From positions 27,748 through 91,747 of the forward strand of contig NZ_LXVY01000007.1 of the NCBI RefSeq assembly GCF_001650735.1: DNA of 64,000 nt, given 5' to 3'. Under the pieces are notes generated by a model. It was not told the origin of the DNA. It saw nothing but the letters and a program-made list of their open reading frames with translations, and ran no database searches. Position numbers and translations under genes: made by a program. Origin of the DNA: Sphingomonas sp. TDK1 (GTDB lineage: Bacteria; Pseudomonadota; Alphaproteobacteria; Sphingomonadales; Sphingomonadaceae). Positions 9,400 through 18,433 of the stretch are shown here, in pieces. Within the stretch, counting starts at the first letter, position 1, and each line of letters opens with the position of its first letter.

Positions 9400-9813
9400 A
9401 TGATCCTCGGCCTGGGCTCAGACCTCTGCAATATCGAGCGGATCCGGAACTCGCTCGATCGCTATGGTCAGCGGTTCGAGCAGCGCGTGTTCACCGCGGT
9501 AGAACTGGCCAAGGCCGCCAAGCGCCCGCACAATTACGCCCCCACGCTTGCCAAGCGCTTTGCGGCCAAGGAAGCCTTTTCCAAGGCGGTCGGAACCGGG
9601 TTCAGCCGAGGCGTGTTCATGAAGGATATCGGCGTGGTTAATGCACCGTCTGGCGCACCTACGCTCGCGCTGACCGGCGGGGCCAAGGCGAGACTTGACG
9701 CCATGACTCCACCGGGACACGTGGCCAAGGTGCATCTGACGCTTACGGACGATCATCCTTGGGCGTTCGCGATGGTGATGATCGAGGCCTTGCCGGCGGA
9801 AAAGGATATGTGA
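9400..9813 (+). CDS. acpS: Holo-[acyl-carrier-protein] synthase
   Basis: Transfers 4'-phosphopantetheine from CoA to acyl carrier protein, activating fatty acid synthesis. The 137-residue protein has the expected N-terminal [15 protein letters not shown] with the Mg-binding Asp and the second motif [18 protein letters not shown] with the catalytic Glu and Lys. The last base of its TGA is the first base of the lepB ATG. It is slightly longer than typical AcpS (about 125 residues) through its C-terminal EALPAEKDM. Confidence 0.96.
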   Translation: MILGLGSDLCNIERIRNSLDRYGQRFEQRVFTAVELAKAAKRPHNYAPTLAKRFAAKEAFSKAVGTGFSRGVFMKDIGVVNAPSGAPTLALTGGAKARLDAMTPPGHVAKVHLTLTDDHPWAFAMVMIEALPAEKDM

Positions 9814-10703
9814 TGGGGGTGGACGAACTGGTGTTGCGCAGCAAGCGAAGCGAGCGACGCCAAAGCGCCACCCGGCAGGGCACAGACTGGTGGGCGGAAC
9901 TGCGCGGCATCGTCTGGCTGGTGCTAGGGGTGCTCGCCTTTCACAGCCTGATCGCCAAACCTTTTTACATCCCGTCGGAGTCGATGCTGCCCACGCTGCG
10001 GGTCGGCGACCAGCTGATCGTCAGCAAATATCCTTACGGCTACTCCTTTGTCACGCCCACCTTCCACCTGCTGCCGCCCATCCCGGGGCGGATCTTCGGC
10101 AGGCTGCCGGAGCGTGGCGACATCGTCATCGTGACCCCGCCGCAGCACAGCACCGATTATATCAAGCGCGTGATCGGCCTGCCGGGCGACACCATCGCCG
10201 TGCGAGACGGCGTCGTCTGGCTGAACGGCAAGCCGGTCCCGCGCGAGTCACTCGGCGAGCGCCTGGTGCCGATCGACGGCAACACCCGCTGCGATCCCGA
10301 TCCCGAACGCGGCGGGTCGATCTTCTACGAGGGTCGCCGCGTGGTCCATCAGGGCAAGGCCTATTGCAGTCTGACGCTGTTCCGCGAAACGCTGCCGAAC
10401 GGCGCCAGCTACGATGTCGCGGATCTGGGCGATTCCCCCGGCGACAATTATCCGCCGACGGTCGTGCCGAAAAACCATGTCTTCCTGATGGGCGACAATC
10501 GCGACAACAGCGCCGACAGCCGCTTCAGCCTCGAGCAGAATGGCCTGGGCGGCCCAGTGCCATGGGAAAACATCGGCGGCAGGGCCGAATTCATCACTTT
10601 TTCGCGGGACGGCTCGTCCACATGGAACCCGCTGACATGGTTCACGGGTTTCCGTGGCGACCGGTTCGGCATTTCGCTGCACCCTACCCACGAGGAAAAA
10701 TGA
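9813..10703 (+). CDS. lepB: Signal peptidase I
   Basis: Inner-membrane serine/lysine protease that removes signal peptides from Sec-exported proteins. The 296-residue protein has one N-terminal membrane segment (GIVWLVLGVLAFHSLIA), the nucleophile region YIPSESMLPTL, the lysine region YIKRVIGLPGDTIAV and the C-terminal GDNRDNSADSR box. The start overlaps the acpS stop (TGATG) and has AAGGA upstream, so the 18 extra residues of the longer frame are rejected. A family insertion with two cysteines (RCDPDPERG, KAYCSL) lies between the Lys and GDNRD boxes. Confidence 0.97.
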   Translation: MGVDELVLRSKRSERRQSATRQGTDWWAELRGIVWLVLGVLAFHSLIAKPFYIPSESMLPTLRVGDQLIVSKYPYGYSFVTPTFHLLPPIPGRIFGRLPERGDIVIVTPPQHSTDYIKRVIGLPGDTIAVRDGVVWLNGKPVPRESLGERLVPIDGNTRCDPDPERGGSIFYEGRRVVHQGKAYCSLTLFRETLPNGASYDVADLGDSPGDNYPPTVVPKNHVFLMGDNRDNSADSRFSLEQNGLGGPVPWENIGGRAEFITFSRDGSSTWNPLTWFTGFRGDRFGISLHPTHEEK

Positions 10704-11800
10704 GCAACGATCCGCTGGAGTCCGCGCACGTCCGCGTCGTGCGCGAACCGGGCCCGAACGAATTTCGCGACCCCGCCACCCGCGCCGAATTCAAAAAGGC
10801 CGCCGTCTGGCTGGGCATGGCGGTGGGCATCGCGCTGGTCGTGCTGCTGATCCAGCCGCTGCTGATCATCTTTGCCGGCCTCGTCTTCGCTTCTATGCTG
10901 GACGGCGGAGCCCGGCTGATCGGCAAGGTGCTGCCGATTCCGCGCGGCTTGCGTATCGGCCTGGTGCTGATCCTAGTATTCGCGTTCTTCGGCCTCGTCT
11001 TCTACCGCACCGGCATGCAGATCGCCGACCAGGCGGAGCAGCTGCGCACTACGCTGGAGGCACAGGCCAACCGCGTCGCGCGCTGGGCGTCCGACATGGG
11101 GCTGATGCCCGGCCGATCCGATATCAACGGCATGCTGCGCGAGGCGCTGGGCTCGGTGGGCAAGCTCACCAGCGCGGTGGGGACTGCAATCGGCGCGGTG
11201 ACCAGCATGGTCATGATCCTGATCCTTGGCCTGTTCATTGCGCTAGAGCCGCGTATCTACGAGCGCGGGCTGCAATGGATGGTGCCGCTCGACCAGCGCC
11301 ATGCCTTTGCTCACATGCTCGGCGGCATGGCGACGACGATGCGCCGGCTGCTTGCCGGCCGCCTGCTCGGCATGCTGTTCGAAGGCGTGCTCACCTGGAT
11401 CTTTCTCAGCATCGCCGGCGTGCCGATGGCGCTGTTGCTCGGCATCATCACGGGCGTGCTGGCCTTCATCCCCAATGTCGGCGCCATCATCTCGGGCGTG
11501 CTGATGGCGGCGGTGGGCTTCAGCGCGGGCCAGGAAACCGGCATCTGGGCCATCGTCATCTATTTCGCCGTGCAGAATTTCGACGGCTATGTCGTGATCC
11601 CGATGGTCGCCAAGCGCACCGTCGACCTGCCGCCGGCGCTGACGCTGTCGTCGCAGATCCTATCCGGCACGTTGTTCGGGGTGCTCGGGCTGGCGCTCGC
11701 CGATCCGATGGTGGCGATGATCAAGGTGGCGTTGGAGAGCAACGCGCGCCAGAACGGCAAGAAGCCCAAGAGCGACGACGACGACAGCGAAAAGTCGTAG
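10700..11800 (+). CDS. AI-2E family (PerM-like) membrane protein
   Basis: A 366-residue polytopic inner-membrane protein of the AI-2E/PerM/UPF0118 family, whose members include exporters of autoinducer-2, Na/H antiporters and proteins of unknown substrate. It shows a helix pair near the N-terminus, a central hydrophilic section (about residues 105-150) and a family-typical C-terminal block including GVPMALLLGIITGVLAFIP and QNFDGYVVIPMVAKR. The substrate cannot be told from sequence. It starts inside the lepB stop (ATGA), and its charged tail KSDDDDSEKS ends 11 bases before maiA. Confidence 0.88.
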   Translation: MSNDPLESAHVRVVREPGPNEFRDPATRAEFKKAAVWLGMAVGIALVVLLIQPLLIIFAGLVFASMLDGGARLIGKVLPIPRGLRIGLVLILVFAFFGLVFYRTGMQIADQAEQLRTTLEAQANRVARWASDMGLMPGRSDINGMLREALGSVGKLTSAVGTAIGAVTSMVMILILGLFIALEPRIYERGLQWMVPLDQRHAFAHMLGGMATTMRRLLAGRLLGMLFEGVLTWIFLSIAGVPMALLLGIITGVLAFIPNVGAIISGVLMAAVGFSAGQETGIWAIVIYFAVQNFDGYVVIPMVAKRTVDLPPALTLSSQILSGTLFGVLGLALADPMVAMIKVALESNARQNGKKPKSDDDDSEKS

Positions 11801-11811
11801 GGGGCAAGCCC

Positions 11812-12453
11812 ATGCTGGTGCTGCACGATTATTTCCGCTCCTCGGCGGGGTACCGGGTGCGAATCGCGCTCAACCTGAAGGGCGTGGACTATGTGCGGCA
11901 TGAGATTCCTTTGCTGGAGAACGCGCAGCGCAGCCCCGAGCACCTTGCTCGTAATCCCCAGGGACTTGTGCCGGCGCTGGAAGCCGATGGGCGCATCGTC
12001 ACCCAGAGCCTGGCAATTCTGGACTGGCTCGATGCGCGCTATCCCGCACCGCGGTTGATCCCTGTCGATCCGGATTCGCGGGCGGATGCGCTGGCACGCG
12101 CGATGGTGATCGGGATGGACGTACACCCGATCAACAATCTGCGGGTGATGCGCCATCTGGAGCACGCGGTCGGCGCCGATGTCGCGACGCGCTCCGCCTG
12201 GACGGCGCACTGGATGACCGAGGGTTTTTCGGCGTTGGAGGCGATGGTGCGCAATGCGGGCGGCGAGGGCCCCTTCCTCGGGGGTGTCGCACCCGACATC
12301 TCGGACTGTTTCCTGGTCCCGCAACTGTTCAACGCCCGCCGTTTTGCCGTGCCGCTGGACGCCTATCCGCTGCTGCTGCGCGCCGAGGCGGCTGCCGTCT
12401 CCCATCCGGCCTTTGTCGCCGCCCATCCGGATACCGTCGCACCACATGCTTGA
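11812..12453 (+). CDS. maiA: Maleylacetoacetate isomerase (zeta-class GST)
   Basis: Isomerises maleylacetoacetate to fumarylacetoacetate using glutathione, in tyrosine and homogentisate breakdown. The 213-residue protein has the zeta-class signature YFRSSAGYRVRIALNLKG (active-site Ser-Ser) and NPQGLVPALEADG for glutathione binding, followed by an all-helical C-terminal GST domain. Phenylalanine hydroxylase (phhA) is in the same window but 44 kb away. The end overlaps the next gene, a TonB receptor, by 8 bases. Confidence 0.92.
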   Translation: MLVLHDYFRSSAGYRVRIALNLKGVDYVRHEIPLLENAQRSPEHLARNPQGLVPALEADGRIVTQSLAILDWLDARYPAPRLIPVDPDSRADALARAMVIGMDVHPINNLRVMRHLEHAVGADVATRSAWTAHWMTEGFSALEAMVRNAGGEGPFLGGVAPDISDCFLVPQLFNARRFAVPLDAYPLLLRAEAAAVSHPAFVAAHPDTVAPHA

Positions 12454-14512
12454 AAAACTGGGATGCGCCGTCGCGGCGCTGTGCGTGGCGATGCCTGCCT
12501 TCGGGCAGGACAGCTCGCAGTCCGAGATCGTCGTCACCGGCCGCGGCCTTGACGTGCCGCCGGGCGACGCCGCCTATGACGTGGTGACGATCGACCGGGC
12601 GCGGCTTGCCGACACCGCCAGCAACCGGATCGAGGACGTGCTCGCCGATGTGGCGGGGCTCGCGCAGTTCCGCCGATCGACCTCCAGCTCGGCGCATCCG
12701 ACCAGCCAGGGTATCACGCTGCGCGGCCTCGGCGGCAACGCCTCCAGCCGGGCGCTGTTGCTGCTCGATGGCGTGCCGCAGACCGACCCCTTTGGCGGCT
12801 GGGTACCGTTCCCCGCCTATATGCCCGGACGACTGGCGAAGGTGCGGGTAACGCGCGGCGGCGGCAGTGGCTTTGCCGGGCCGGGCGCGCTGGCAGGTAC
12901 GGTCGAGCTGGAGAGCGGCAGCCCCGTCGACCTCGGGCGGCTGAACCTGGGGGCCTTCTCCGGCAGCCGCGACAGCGTCGATGCCGGCGGCGTGGCGGCC
13001 GTGCCGGTGACCGGCGGGTTCTTCACCGTCGCGGGGCAATATGGGCGCAGCGATGGCTTCGTGCCGATCGTCCGTCCCGGGCGGGTCGACCGTGCCGCCC
13101 CCTATGAACAGGCGAGCCTCGCCGTGCGCGGTGTGACCGACGTCGGGGGCGGCACCGAGCTCCAGACCAATCTCTCCGGCTTTACCGACCAGCGCGATCG
13201 CGGCACCGCCTTTACCGACGTGCTGAGCAAGGGCGCCGATGCCAGCGTGCGGCTCGTCCGGCGCGGCAACGGGCAGAAGGGCGCGTGGGGCTGGTCGGCG
13301 CTCGCCTATCTCCAGGTGCGCCAGTTCGAGAGCGGCTTTGCCAGCATCTCCGCCGCGCGCGACACGGTGAGCCCCGTGGTGCAGCAGGAAGTGCCCGCAA
13401 CCGGCATCGGCGGTCGCATCGAGATCGCCCCGCCGGTGGGCGGCGGTGTGGCGCTGCGGCTGGGCGGCGACCTCCGCCGCGTCTCGGGTGAGACACGGGA
13501 ACTCTATACCTTCGTAGGCACCAACCCGACGCGCCGCCGCATCGCGGGGGGCGCCAGCCTCACCACCGGCGGCTTCGCCAATGCCAGCTACAACAGCGGC
13601 GGCTGGACGCTCGATGCCGGCGGCCGGCTCGACCATTGGACGATCTACGACGGCAGTCTGTTCGAAGCGCCGCTGGCGTCCGGCCCGGCGTTGACCGATT
13701 CGCGATACGCAAACCGGCATGGCTGGGAACCGACCGGTCGGCTCGGTGCCGCCTATGCGTTCGGTCCGGTGACGCTGCGCGCCGCGGGCTATCGCGGCTG
13801 GCGCCTGCCGACCCTGAACGAACTCTACCGTCCGTTCCGCGCGGGCGCAGACGCTACCGCGGCGAACCCCGGCCTGGATCCCGAGCGGTTATGGGGCGGG
13901 GAAGTGGGCGTCGACCTGCGGCCGCTGCCGGACCTGATCTTCCGCGCGACCGGCTATTGGAACCGCCTCGACGGCGCGATCGCCAATGTGACCCTGGCGC
14001 GAGGTCCGGGGACCTTCCCCGGCGTCGGTTTCGTCTCGGCGGCGGGTGCCTATCGCCAGCGGCAGAATCTGGACGCGGTGGAGGCGAAGGGCATCGAGCT
14101 GGACGGGCAGTGGACGCGCGGCGCGTGGAGCCTCGCCGGATCCTGGGCCTATGCAGATTCCCATGTCCACGCCTCCGGCGCGGCGATGTCGCTCGAGGGG
14201 TTGCGCCCGGCCCAGACGCCGCGCTTCCTGGGATCGGCGACGCTTGCCTGGCGCGCGGCGGTGGCCAATGCGTCGGTGACGGCGCGCTATGCCGGCGCGC
14301 GGTTCGAGGATGATCAGAACAGCGCCCGGCTCGACGCCGCCTGGACCGTGGACGCGACGCTGGGCCTGCCGCTTACCCGATCGCTCCGCGTGGAAGGGCG
14401 CGCGGAGAATCTGTTCGATGCGGAGGTGCAGGCCGCCATCAGCGGCGGCAACGTGATCGAGCGCGCGACCCCGCGCACGCTGTGGGTTGGCTTGCGTTAC
14501 GCGATGCGCTGA
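12446..14512 (+). CDS. TonB-dependent outer-membrane receptor
   Basis: A 688-residue receptor with a short signal peptide (cleavage near AFGQ, residue 21), a TonB box SEIVVTGRG at residues 26-34, and a plug domain (RIEDVLADVAGLAQF, SQGITLRGLGGNASSRALLL). The beta-barrel ends GLRYAMR, without the usual terminal aromatic residue but one residue from a family-like end. The BtuB/FepA-like plug does not reveal the substrate. Translation probably depends on ribosomes finishing maiA, because its ATG lies inside the maiA end. The 3' end overlaps the convergent glycosyltransferase gene by 16 bases. Confidence 0.9.
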   Translation: MLEKLGCAVAALCVAMPAFGQDSSQSEIVVTGRGLDVPPGDAAYDVVTIDRARLADTASNRIEDVLADVAGLAQFRRSTSSSAHPTSQGITLRGLGGNASSRALLLLDGVPQTDPFGGWVPFPAYMPGRLAKVRVTRGGGSGFAGPGALAGTVELESGSPVDLGRLNLGAFSGSRDSVDAGGVAAVPVTGGFFTVAGQYGRSDGFVPIVRPGRVDRAAPYEQASLAVRGVTDVGGGTELQTNLSGFTDQRDRGTAFTDVLSKGADASVRLVRRGNGQKGAWGWSALAYLQVRQFESGFASISAARDTVSPVVQQEVPATGIGGRIEIAPPVGGGVALRLGGDLRRVSGETRELYTFVGTNPTRRRIAGGASLTTGGFANASYNSGGWTLDAGGRLDHWTIYDGSLFEAPLASGPALTDSRYANRHGWEPTGRLGAAYAFGPVTLRAAGYRGWRLPTLNELYRPFRAGADATAANPGLDPERLWGGEVGVDLRPLPDLIFRATGYWNRLDGAIANVTLARGPGTFPGVGFVSAAGAYRQRQNLDAVEAKGIELDGQWTRGAWSLAGSWAYADSHVHASGAAMSLEGLRPAQTPRFLGSATLAWRAAVANASVTARYAGARFEDDQNSARLDAAWTVDATLGLPLTRSLRVEGRAENLFDAEVQAAISGGNVIERATPRTLWVGLRYAMR

Positions 14513-15591
14513 CGCGCCAGCCGGCTGAACAATGCAAGATAGTCGCCGACGGGATCGCCTTTGTCCGCGCGGGGGGCGGGCCGCGCACGGCCGGGCTCCA
14601 GCCAATGGTTCAGTGCGGACACCAGCGCATCGCGGTCCTCTCTCGGCACCACGGTTCCAACGGCAGGCGAATCGATGAGTTCGCGGACCGCGACGCTCGC
14701 CTCGGTGGCGACGACCGGCGTGCCTTGCGACAATGCCTCGCGAATCACGCCCGGCACGCCTTCATAATCGGAGGTGAGCGCTGCCACCGTCGCGCCCTTC
14801 AGCGCGGGCAGCGGATCCCCCGCATGGCCGGGCATCGTTACCCGCTCGCCCAGCCCAAGCCGGTCGATCTGCGCCTGCAGCGCTGCACGGGCACTGCCCT
14901 CACCCAGCAGCAGCAGGCGAATCGACGGATCCGCAAGCCGCGGAAGCGCGGCGATCAGCCGATCCCAGCGCTTCTGCGGCTCAAGACGCCCGACGCCGAC
15001 GATATAGCGGCCAACCGGGAGGGCCATGGCCTCCGCATCGGCGATCCGCTCGGCCGGCGGGTTTGCGATCACGCTCACCCGATCGGCCGGGATAGCCATT
15101 TCGGCGATCGCCTCACGCGCCATGGCCGGCGTCATCGCCACCACATGATCGAGAAACCAGGGGTGCCAGCGCAGCCAGCGGTGATAGCCCCAGGCGACGA
15201 CCCGCCACATTTCCGGTCGGACCAGCGCGTTCGATACCTTGGCGACGATCGGCGGGCACCGCTTGCCCAGCTGCATGCGGATCATCGCGGTGGGCGCGGT
15301 ATAATAGTTGCCGGGGCAGAAGATCACGTCCGGATCCACGTTCCGCACCACGCCCGGCAGCCGCAGCAGGATGGGGTAATGCGGGCTGCCCAGCTCGATC
15401 ACCTCGATGCCTGGCGGCAGTTCGGCTTCGAGCGGCCCTTCGCAGGCGCCGAGCACCAGCGTTACCCGATGCCCCCTTTCGAGCCACCCCGTCGCCATGC
15501 GCAGCAGTGCCCGTTCGACGCCACCGCCCTGCAGAGTCTCTGCGAAGGCCATGACATGCAGCGGCGTGGAGGGGGGCGAGCGATACAGCAT
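14497..15591 (-). CDS. GT4-family glycosyltransferase
   Basis: A retaining GT-B glycosyltransferase of 364 residues, probably membrane-peripheral. The N-terminal acceptor domain opens MAFAETLQGGGVERALLRMA, with the GGVER loop typical of GT4. The donor domain shows GVGRLEPQKRWDRLIAALP, LLLLGEGSARAALQ, and the E-x7-E block LTSDYEGVPGVIREALSQGTPVVAT. Neither donor nor acceptor can be assigned. It is transcribed divergently from the polytopic protein gene next to it and probably belongs to the same envelope-glycolipid block. Confidence 0.88.
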   Translation of the reverse strand: MLYRSPPSTPLHVMAFAETLQGGGVERALLRMATGWLERGHRVTLVLGACEGPLEAELPPGIEVIELGSPHYPILLRLPGVVRNVDPDVIFCPGNYYTAPTAMIRMQLGKRCPPIVAKVSNALVRPEMWRVVAWGYHRWLRWHPWFLDHVVAMTPAMAREAIAEMAIPADRVSVIANPPAERIADAEAMALPVGRYIVGVGRLEPQKRWDRLIAALPRLADPSIRLLLLGEGSARAALQAQIDRLGLGERVTMPGHAGDPLPALKGATVAALTSDYEGVPGVIREALSQGTPVVATEASVAVRELIDSPAVGTVVPREDRDALVSALNHWLEPGRARPAPRADKGDPVGDYLALFSRLARQRIA

Positions 15592-15595
15592 CTAC

Positions 15596-15644
15596 TTGCG
15601 GTTTGCCTTTCTAAAGCCCAAATCGCTGCCGGAATAAACCGCAA
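15596..15644. promoter_or_regulatory. Spaced 9-bp inverted repeat in a divergent promoter region
   Basis: TTGCGGTTT and AAACCGCAA form perfect inverted arms 40 bp apart centre to centre, close to four helical turns. They lie between the divergent GT4 and polytopic-membrane-protein genes. The left arm is immediately upstream of the GT4 start. The arrangement suggests a regulator binding site, but no known motif is recognised. Confidence 0.4.
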
Positions 15645-15647
15645 TGT

Positions 15648-15664
15648 GTTGGGATTAGCCCAAC
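15648..15664. promoter_or_regulatory. Small dyad GTTGGG-N5-CCCAAC
   Basis: A perfect 6-bp inverted repeat with a 5-base spacer, just beside the longer spaced repeat in the same divergent gap. It may be a second operator half or part of a 5' leader hairpin of the plus-strand gene. Confidence 0.3.
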
Positions 15665-15780
15665 GTCGCGCGAGGCGCCGGAGAGCCGGGGAAACGCCAG
15701 AACGCGGGAAGATTGAGATTGTTTCGGGCTTGTCGGTGGCGCTTTTGAACGGATTGAACAGGCAGGCTGGAGAGGCTTCG

Positions 15781-16710
15781 ATGGACGCCCGCGTGGTCGA
15801 AGCGGCGGCGATTCCCGCTGCACCGGACCTGGCGGGGCTGGAGCCCGTCGAAAAGATCAAGCGGCGCTGGCCCATGTGGCTGGGCGCGGCGCTGACGCTG
15901 CTCATGGTCGCGGGCCTCGCGCGCGAGCTGTTCGGCGGCGGGGTGGATAGCCTGAAGCGGGCGATGCCCACCAATCCGCTCTTCTATTTGGTCTTCGTGC
16001 TCTATTATCTGGGCTCGCCGACCTTCGACTACATCATCTTCCGCAAGCTCTGGCGGATCCCGATCGACGGCATGATCGCGCTTCACAAGAAGCGGATCGC
16101 GAACGAGGTGCTGCTCGGCTATTCGGGCGAGGCCTATTTCTACGCATGGGCCCGCCAGCGCACCCAGATGGTGGCGGCCCCGTTCGGCGCGGTGAAGGAC
16201 GTGACGATCCTGTCGGCGATCGCCGGCAACGCGATGACCCTGGCGGTGGTAGCGCTCGCGTTGCCCTTCGGAATCGATCTGCTCAAGCCCGCCGAATTCA
16301 ACACGCTGATGGGCTCGATCGCGGTGATCTTCGCGATGTCGCTGCCCTTCCTGGTGTTCTCCAAGCGCGTCTTCTCGCTGCCGCGCGGACAGCTCTGGTG
16401 GGTGTTCGGCATCCACTGCCTGCGCATCGTTACCAGTTCGGTGCTGATCGCCTTTGCCTGGCATTTCGCGATGCCGCAGGTTTCGATCGGCATCTGGCTG
16501 CTGCTGTCGGCAGGGCGGCTGCTCGCCTGGCGCCTGCCGCTCGTGCCCAACAAGGAATTGCTGTTCGCCAGCTTCGCGATCATGGTGATCGGCCAGGGCG
16601 AGGCGCTTTCCGAGTTGATGGCGCTGATCGCCGGCCTCTCGCTGGTTGCCCATATGGTCTTGATCGCGGGTTTCGGCCTGCACGCATTGCTCACGAGGAA
16701 AACCGCATGA
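15781..16710 (+). CDS. Polytopic membrane protein of unknown function
   Basis: A 309-residue inner-membrane protein with about eight hydrophobic segments. Notable conserved-looking soluble pieces are YYLGSPTFDYIIFRKLWRIP and the loop GYSGEAYFYAWARQR. There is no glycosyltransferase DxD, flippase or transporter signature I can name. The start MDARVVEA follows a purine-rich GGAGAGG. It is followed by a DUF2141 gene (ATGA overlap) and a GT4 gene, and preceded divergently by another GT4 gene. Context suggests a role in a membrane-bound glycolipid or polysaccharide, which is inference only. Confidence 0.75.
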   Translation: MDARVVEAAAIPAAPDLAGLEPVEKIKRRWPMWLGAALTLLMVAGLARELFGGGVDSLKRAMPTNPLFYLVFVLYYLGSPTFDYIIFRKLWRIPIDGMIALHKKRIANEVLLGYSGEAYFYAWARQRTQMVAAPFGAVKDVTILSAIAGNAMTLAVVALALPFGIDLLKPAEFNTLMGSIAVIFAMSLPFLVFSKRVFSLPRGQLWWVFGIHCLRIVTSSVLIAFAWHFAMPQVSIGIWLLLSAGRLLAWRLPLVPNKELLFASFAIMVIGQGEALSELMALIAGLSLVAHMVLIAGFGLHALLTRKTA

Positions 16711-17225
16711 ACCGCACTGCGCTTCTGGCCGCGTCGATGCTTGCCGCCACCGCCGCGCATGGCGCGCAGGCACAGGTGCTGGGCGAGGATGCCGGCGCCT
16801 GCACCGGCGGCCGCGGCCCCGCCATCCAGGCGGAGATCACCGGCCTCAAGGATCATAGCGGCCGGCTGAAGCTGGAGCTCTATCCCGCGTCCGAGGAGGA
16901 TTTCCTAAAGGACGATCGTGATCTCGTTAAGGAAGGCAAGACCTTCCGTCGCATCTGGGCGAATACCCCGCCCTCGGATCCGGTGACGATGTGCATCCGC
17001 GTTCCTGCGCCGGGTACCTATGCCGTGCTGTTCACCCATGATCGTGACGGCAAGAACAAGTTTGACTTCTGGACCGATGGCGCGGGCTTTCCCTCGAACC
17101 AGCGCCTGGGGCGCAGCCGTCCCAAATTGCGTCAGGCGATCGTCCATGTCGGGAACGGAGTGACGCGCGTGAACATTCGTGCGCAGTATCTGCGCGGGCT
17201 GGGAGGCTTTGGCCCGCTCGACTGA
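16707..17225 (+). CDS. Exported DUF2141 protein
   Basis: A 172-residue secreted protein with a signal peptide ending near AHGAQAQV (about residue 22). The beta-rich DUF2141 domain follows, with the recognisable stretches GRLKLELYPASEEDFL, YAVLFTHDRDGKNKFDF and QAIVHVGNGVTRVNIRAQY. The function of DUF2141 is unknown. A DHDxNGK-like loop (HDRDGKNKFD) could bind metal. It is translationally coupled to the polytopic protein upstream (ATGA) and stands 8 bases before the GT4 gene, so these three genes form one operon. Confidence 0.85.
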   Translation: MNRTALLAASMLAATAAHGAQAQVLGEDAGACTGGRGPAIQAEITGLKDHSGRLKLELYPASEEDFLKDDRDLVKEGKTFRRIWANTPPSDPVTMCIRVPAPGTYAVLFTHDRDGKNKFDFWTDGAGFPSNQRLGRSRPKLRQAIVHVGNGVTRVNIRAQYLRGLGGFGPLD

Positions 17226-17233
17226 GGGGGCCG

Positions 17234-18433
17234 ATGCGCATCGTCGACGTCAACGAGTTCTACTCGCCTACCGGCGGCGGGGTGCGCACCTATCTTGATC
17301 GCAAGATGGGCCTGATGGCCGATCTGGGGCATGAACTGATCGTCGTCGCCCCCGGCGTGGAAGATGCAGTGGAAGAGCGGCCCGGCGGCGGGGCGATCCA
17401 TTGGGTGAAGGCCCCCCCGCTGCTGCTCGATCGCAACTACCGGATCTTCGTGAAGGACGAGCCCGTCTGGGCCGTGCTCGATCGGCTCCAGCCCGACATC
17501 GTAGAGAACAGCTCGCCCTGGCTTCCGGCCTGGACGGTGGCCCGGTGGCGGGGAGATGCGCTGAAGGTCTATTTCGCGCATGGCGATCTGGTGGGCACCT
17601 ATCCGCAACGCTGGCTGGACAGCGTCGCGACGCCGCTCCAGGTCGAGCAGGCGTTTGGCTGGTACACCCGCTACATGGCGCGCTTCCTCGAAAGCTATGA
17701 TGCCTTCGTGACCAACGGCCCTGCGCTGGCGAAACGGTTCGAACGGCGCGGCCTGAAGGTGGATGCGTCCGTGCCGCTCGGCATCGATCGCGGCTGGTTC
17801 TCCCCCGATCTGCGCGACGAGAAGCTGCGCATCGCCATGCTCGCTCAGCTGGGCCTGCCGCCGGAGGGGCACCTGCTGCTCGGGCTCGGGCGCCATCACA
17901 AGGAAAAGCGCTGGCCGCTGGTGATCGAGGCGGTGGAGGCGGCGGCGAACGATCTGCCGGTGGGGCTGATGCTGCTTGGCGACGGGCCGCAGCGCCACCA
18001 GCTGGAAGCGCTCATCGCGGGCAGCCCGCATATCCGAATCTTCCGGCCCGTCTATGATCGCCTGCACCTGTCCCGCATTCTGGCGAGCTCGGACGCGCTG
18101 ATCCACGGATCGGACGCGGAGCCGTTCGGGCTGGTCGCATGGGAGGCGCTGGCCTCCGGCTTGCCGCTGATCGGGCCGGACGAGGGCGGTTTTGCCGAGA
18201 TCGCCGAACCGCCCTTCGCCGAAACCTATGCCGCGCGAGATACGCTGTCTGCAGCGGACGCCATCCGGCGCCTATTTCGCCGAGACCAGGCGATTCTGCG
18301 TCACGCCGCGCGCAACGGCGCGGCGAAGGTGCGTAGCGACGCCGATCACGCTGCGGCGTTGATGGACTATTATGCCGGTCTGCTCGCCAGACGCCCGGGC
18401 GTGGCGGCCGGGGCGTTGTCGGGCGCGGCATAG
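17234..18433 (+). CDS. GT4-family glycosyltransferase (PimB/MgtA-like)
   Basis: A 399-residue GT-B enzyme. Its opening MRIVDVNEFYSPTGGGVRTY resembles sugar-nucleotide-dependent lipid alpha-mannosyl/glucosyltransferases of the PimB/MgtA kind. The donor domain includes LGLGRHHKEKRWPLVIEA, LMLLGDGPQRHQLEA and the E-x7-E region HGSDAEPFGLVAWEALASGLPL. The fit suggests an alpha-glycosyl transfer to a lipid acceptor, possibly a sphingomonad glycolipid, but this is inference. Third gene of the operon that begins with the polytopic protein. Its 3' end overlaps the convergent membrane glycosyltransferase gene by 64 bases. Confidence 0.87.
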   Translation: MRIVDVNEFYSPTGGGVRTYLDRKMGLMADLGHELIVVAPGVEDAVEERPGGGAIHWVKAPPLLLDRNYRIFVKDEPVWAVLDRLQPDIVENSSPWLPAWTVARWRGDALKVYFAHGDLVGTYPQRWLDSVATPLQVEQAFGWYTRYMARFLESYDAFVTNGPALAKRFERRGLKVDASVPLGIDRGWFSPDLRDEKLRIAMLAQLGLPPEGHLLLGLGRHHKEKRWPLVIEAVEAAANDLPVGLMLLGDGPQRHQLEALIAGSPHIRIFRPVYDRLHLSRILASSDALIHGSDAEPFGLVAWEALASGLPLIGPDEGGFAEIAEPPFAETYAARDTLSAADAIRRLFRRDQAILRHAARNGAAKVRSDADHAAALMDYYAGLLARRPGVAAGALSGAA

